Source: Candidatus Cloacimonadota bacterium
GTDB lineage: Bacteria; Cloacimonadota; Cloacimonadia; Cloacimonadales; Cloacimonadaceae
DNA length: 5,684 nucleotides
Assembly: GCA_023230025.1 (NCBI GenBank)
Contig: JALNYD010000188.1
Coordinates: 1 to 5,684, forward strand
Direction of reading: 5' to 3'
The notes below the pieces were generated by a model. That model worked only from the letters and a program-made list of their open reading frames with translations, was not told the origin of the DNA and made no database searches. Every line of letters starts with the position of its first letter. The stretch's first letter is position 1. Of this stretch, positions 5,508 through 5,684 are shown piece by piece. The position numbers were made by a program, and so were the translations under genes.

Positions 5508-5684
5508 ATGGGAATGACGATGCAGGAGCTGAAGGGGAGGAATCTCTGGATCTGCTGGAACTACGTGGTGCGCGAAGGGAAGAAAACCAAGGTCCCCTGC
5601 ACCGTCACAGGCGGCGCCTGCGGAACCGACGAAAAGTTTACATCCACCTGGGTGACCTACGCCGAGGCCAAGGCTGCAGCCGCA
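5508..5684 (+). CDS. N-terminus of a probable phage/plasmid-type primase or replication protein (3' end outside window)
   Basis: The frame is open from 5502 to the window end. Four in-frame ATGs (5502, 5508, 5514, 5520) follow AGGAGG at 5496-5501. The ATG at 5508, six bases away, is best spaced, while 5502 abuts the site. The visible ~59 residues (MQELKGRNLWICWNY, then GKKTKVPCTV, then STWVTYAEAKAA) match the opening pattern of element-encoded primase/replication proteins, where a W-x-x-W core, TKVPY-like motif and TW-x-x-F/Y-x-EA motif recur. Catalytic motifs lie beyond the window, so the call rests on this N-terminal pattern only. It follows the Xis-like gene by 23 bp and probably belongs to the same operon, implying that the excised element replicates. 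Confidence 0.6.
   Translation, partial: MGMTMQELKGRNLWICWNYVVREGKKTKVPCTVTGGACGTDEKFTSTWVTYAEAKAAAA

Overview
The window looks like accessory DNA made of two nested mobile elements in a bacterium. I favour a Clostridia-type Firmicute. A spirochaete carrying Firmicutes-like mobile genes (for example Sphaerochaeta) also fits, and the sequence alone does not settle it. The reasons are the SpoIVCA/TndX-style large serine recombinase, the Clostridia-style repressor and tyrosine integrase, and the AGGAGG-type ribosome binding sites. The left end is AT-rich; the right two thirds is clearly GC-richer.

Left flank (1-~2730), the older element. A possible C-terminal gene tail (2-130, +) is followed by about 360 bases without a convincing gene. 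That stretch carries eight copies of a 9-bp motif related to CCATACGGC around a very AT-rich stretch. A minus-strand terminator (491-523) closes a minus-strand unit. The unit holds a 267-residue protein with two Cx2C-x14-Cx3C zinc modules (559-1362), an intercistronic hairpin (1473-1509) and the C-terminal two thirds of a large serine recombinase (1530-~2729). The recombinase lacks its entire catalytic N-terminal domain. Homology stops abruptly about 200 bp beyond the end of a tyrosine integrase gene.

Junction (~2720-2895). Going right from the break, there is a putative core/crossover zone, a ~62-bp array of ~10-bp-phased GTATCGT-like repeats (candidate integrase arm sites), and a hairpin plus T-rich tract that looks like the integrase terminator. 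This is the layout expected of an attachment-site end. The simplest reading is that the right-hand element integrated into the serine recombinase gene.

Right element (~2730-5684, continuing past the window). A minus-strand pair encodes an XRE repressor (4380-4934) and a tyrosine integrase with all catalytic residues (2928-4292). The integrase carries an extra XRE-like helix-turn-helix inside its core-binding domain. Divergent from the pair, a 160-bp control region with short direct repeats leads into a plus-strand early operon. It encodes a 53-aa basic protein (5095-5256), a 71-aa AlpA/excisionase-like DNA-binding protein (5269-5484), and the N-terminus of a probable phage/plasmid-type primase or replication protein (5508 onward, cut by the window). 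This int - repressor <> small gene - Xis/AlpA - primase order resembles phage satellites (PICI-like) and the lysogeny/replication modules of prophages or integrative elements.

Working model (inference): the repressor holds the divergent early operon off. When it is relieved, the Xis-like protein and Int excise the element and the primase-like protein starts its replication. Excision could also rejoin the two halves of the interrupted serine recombinase.
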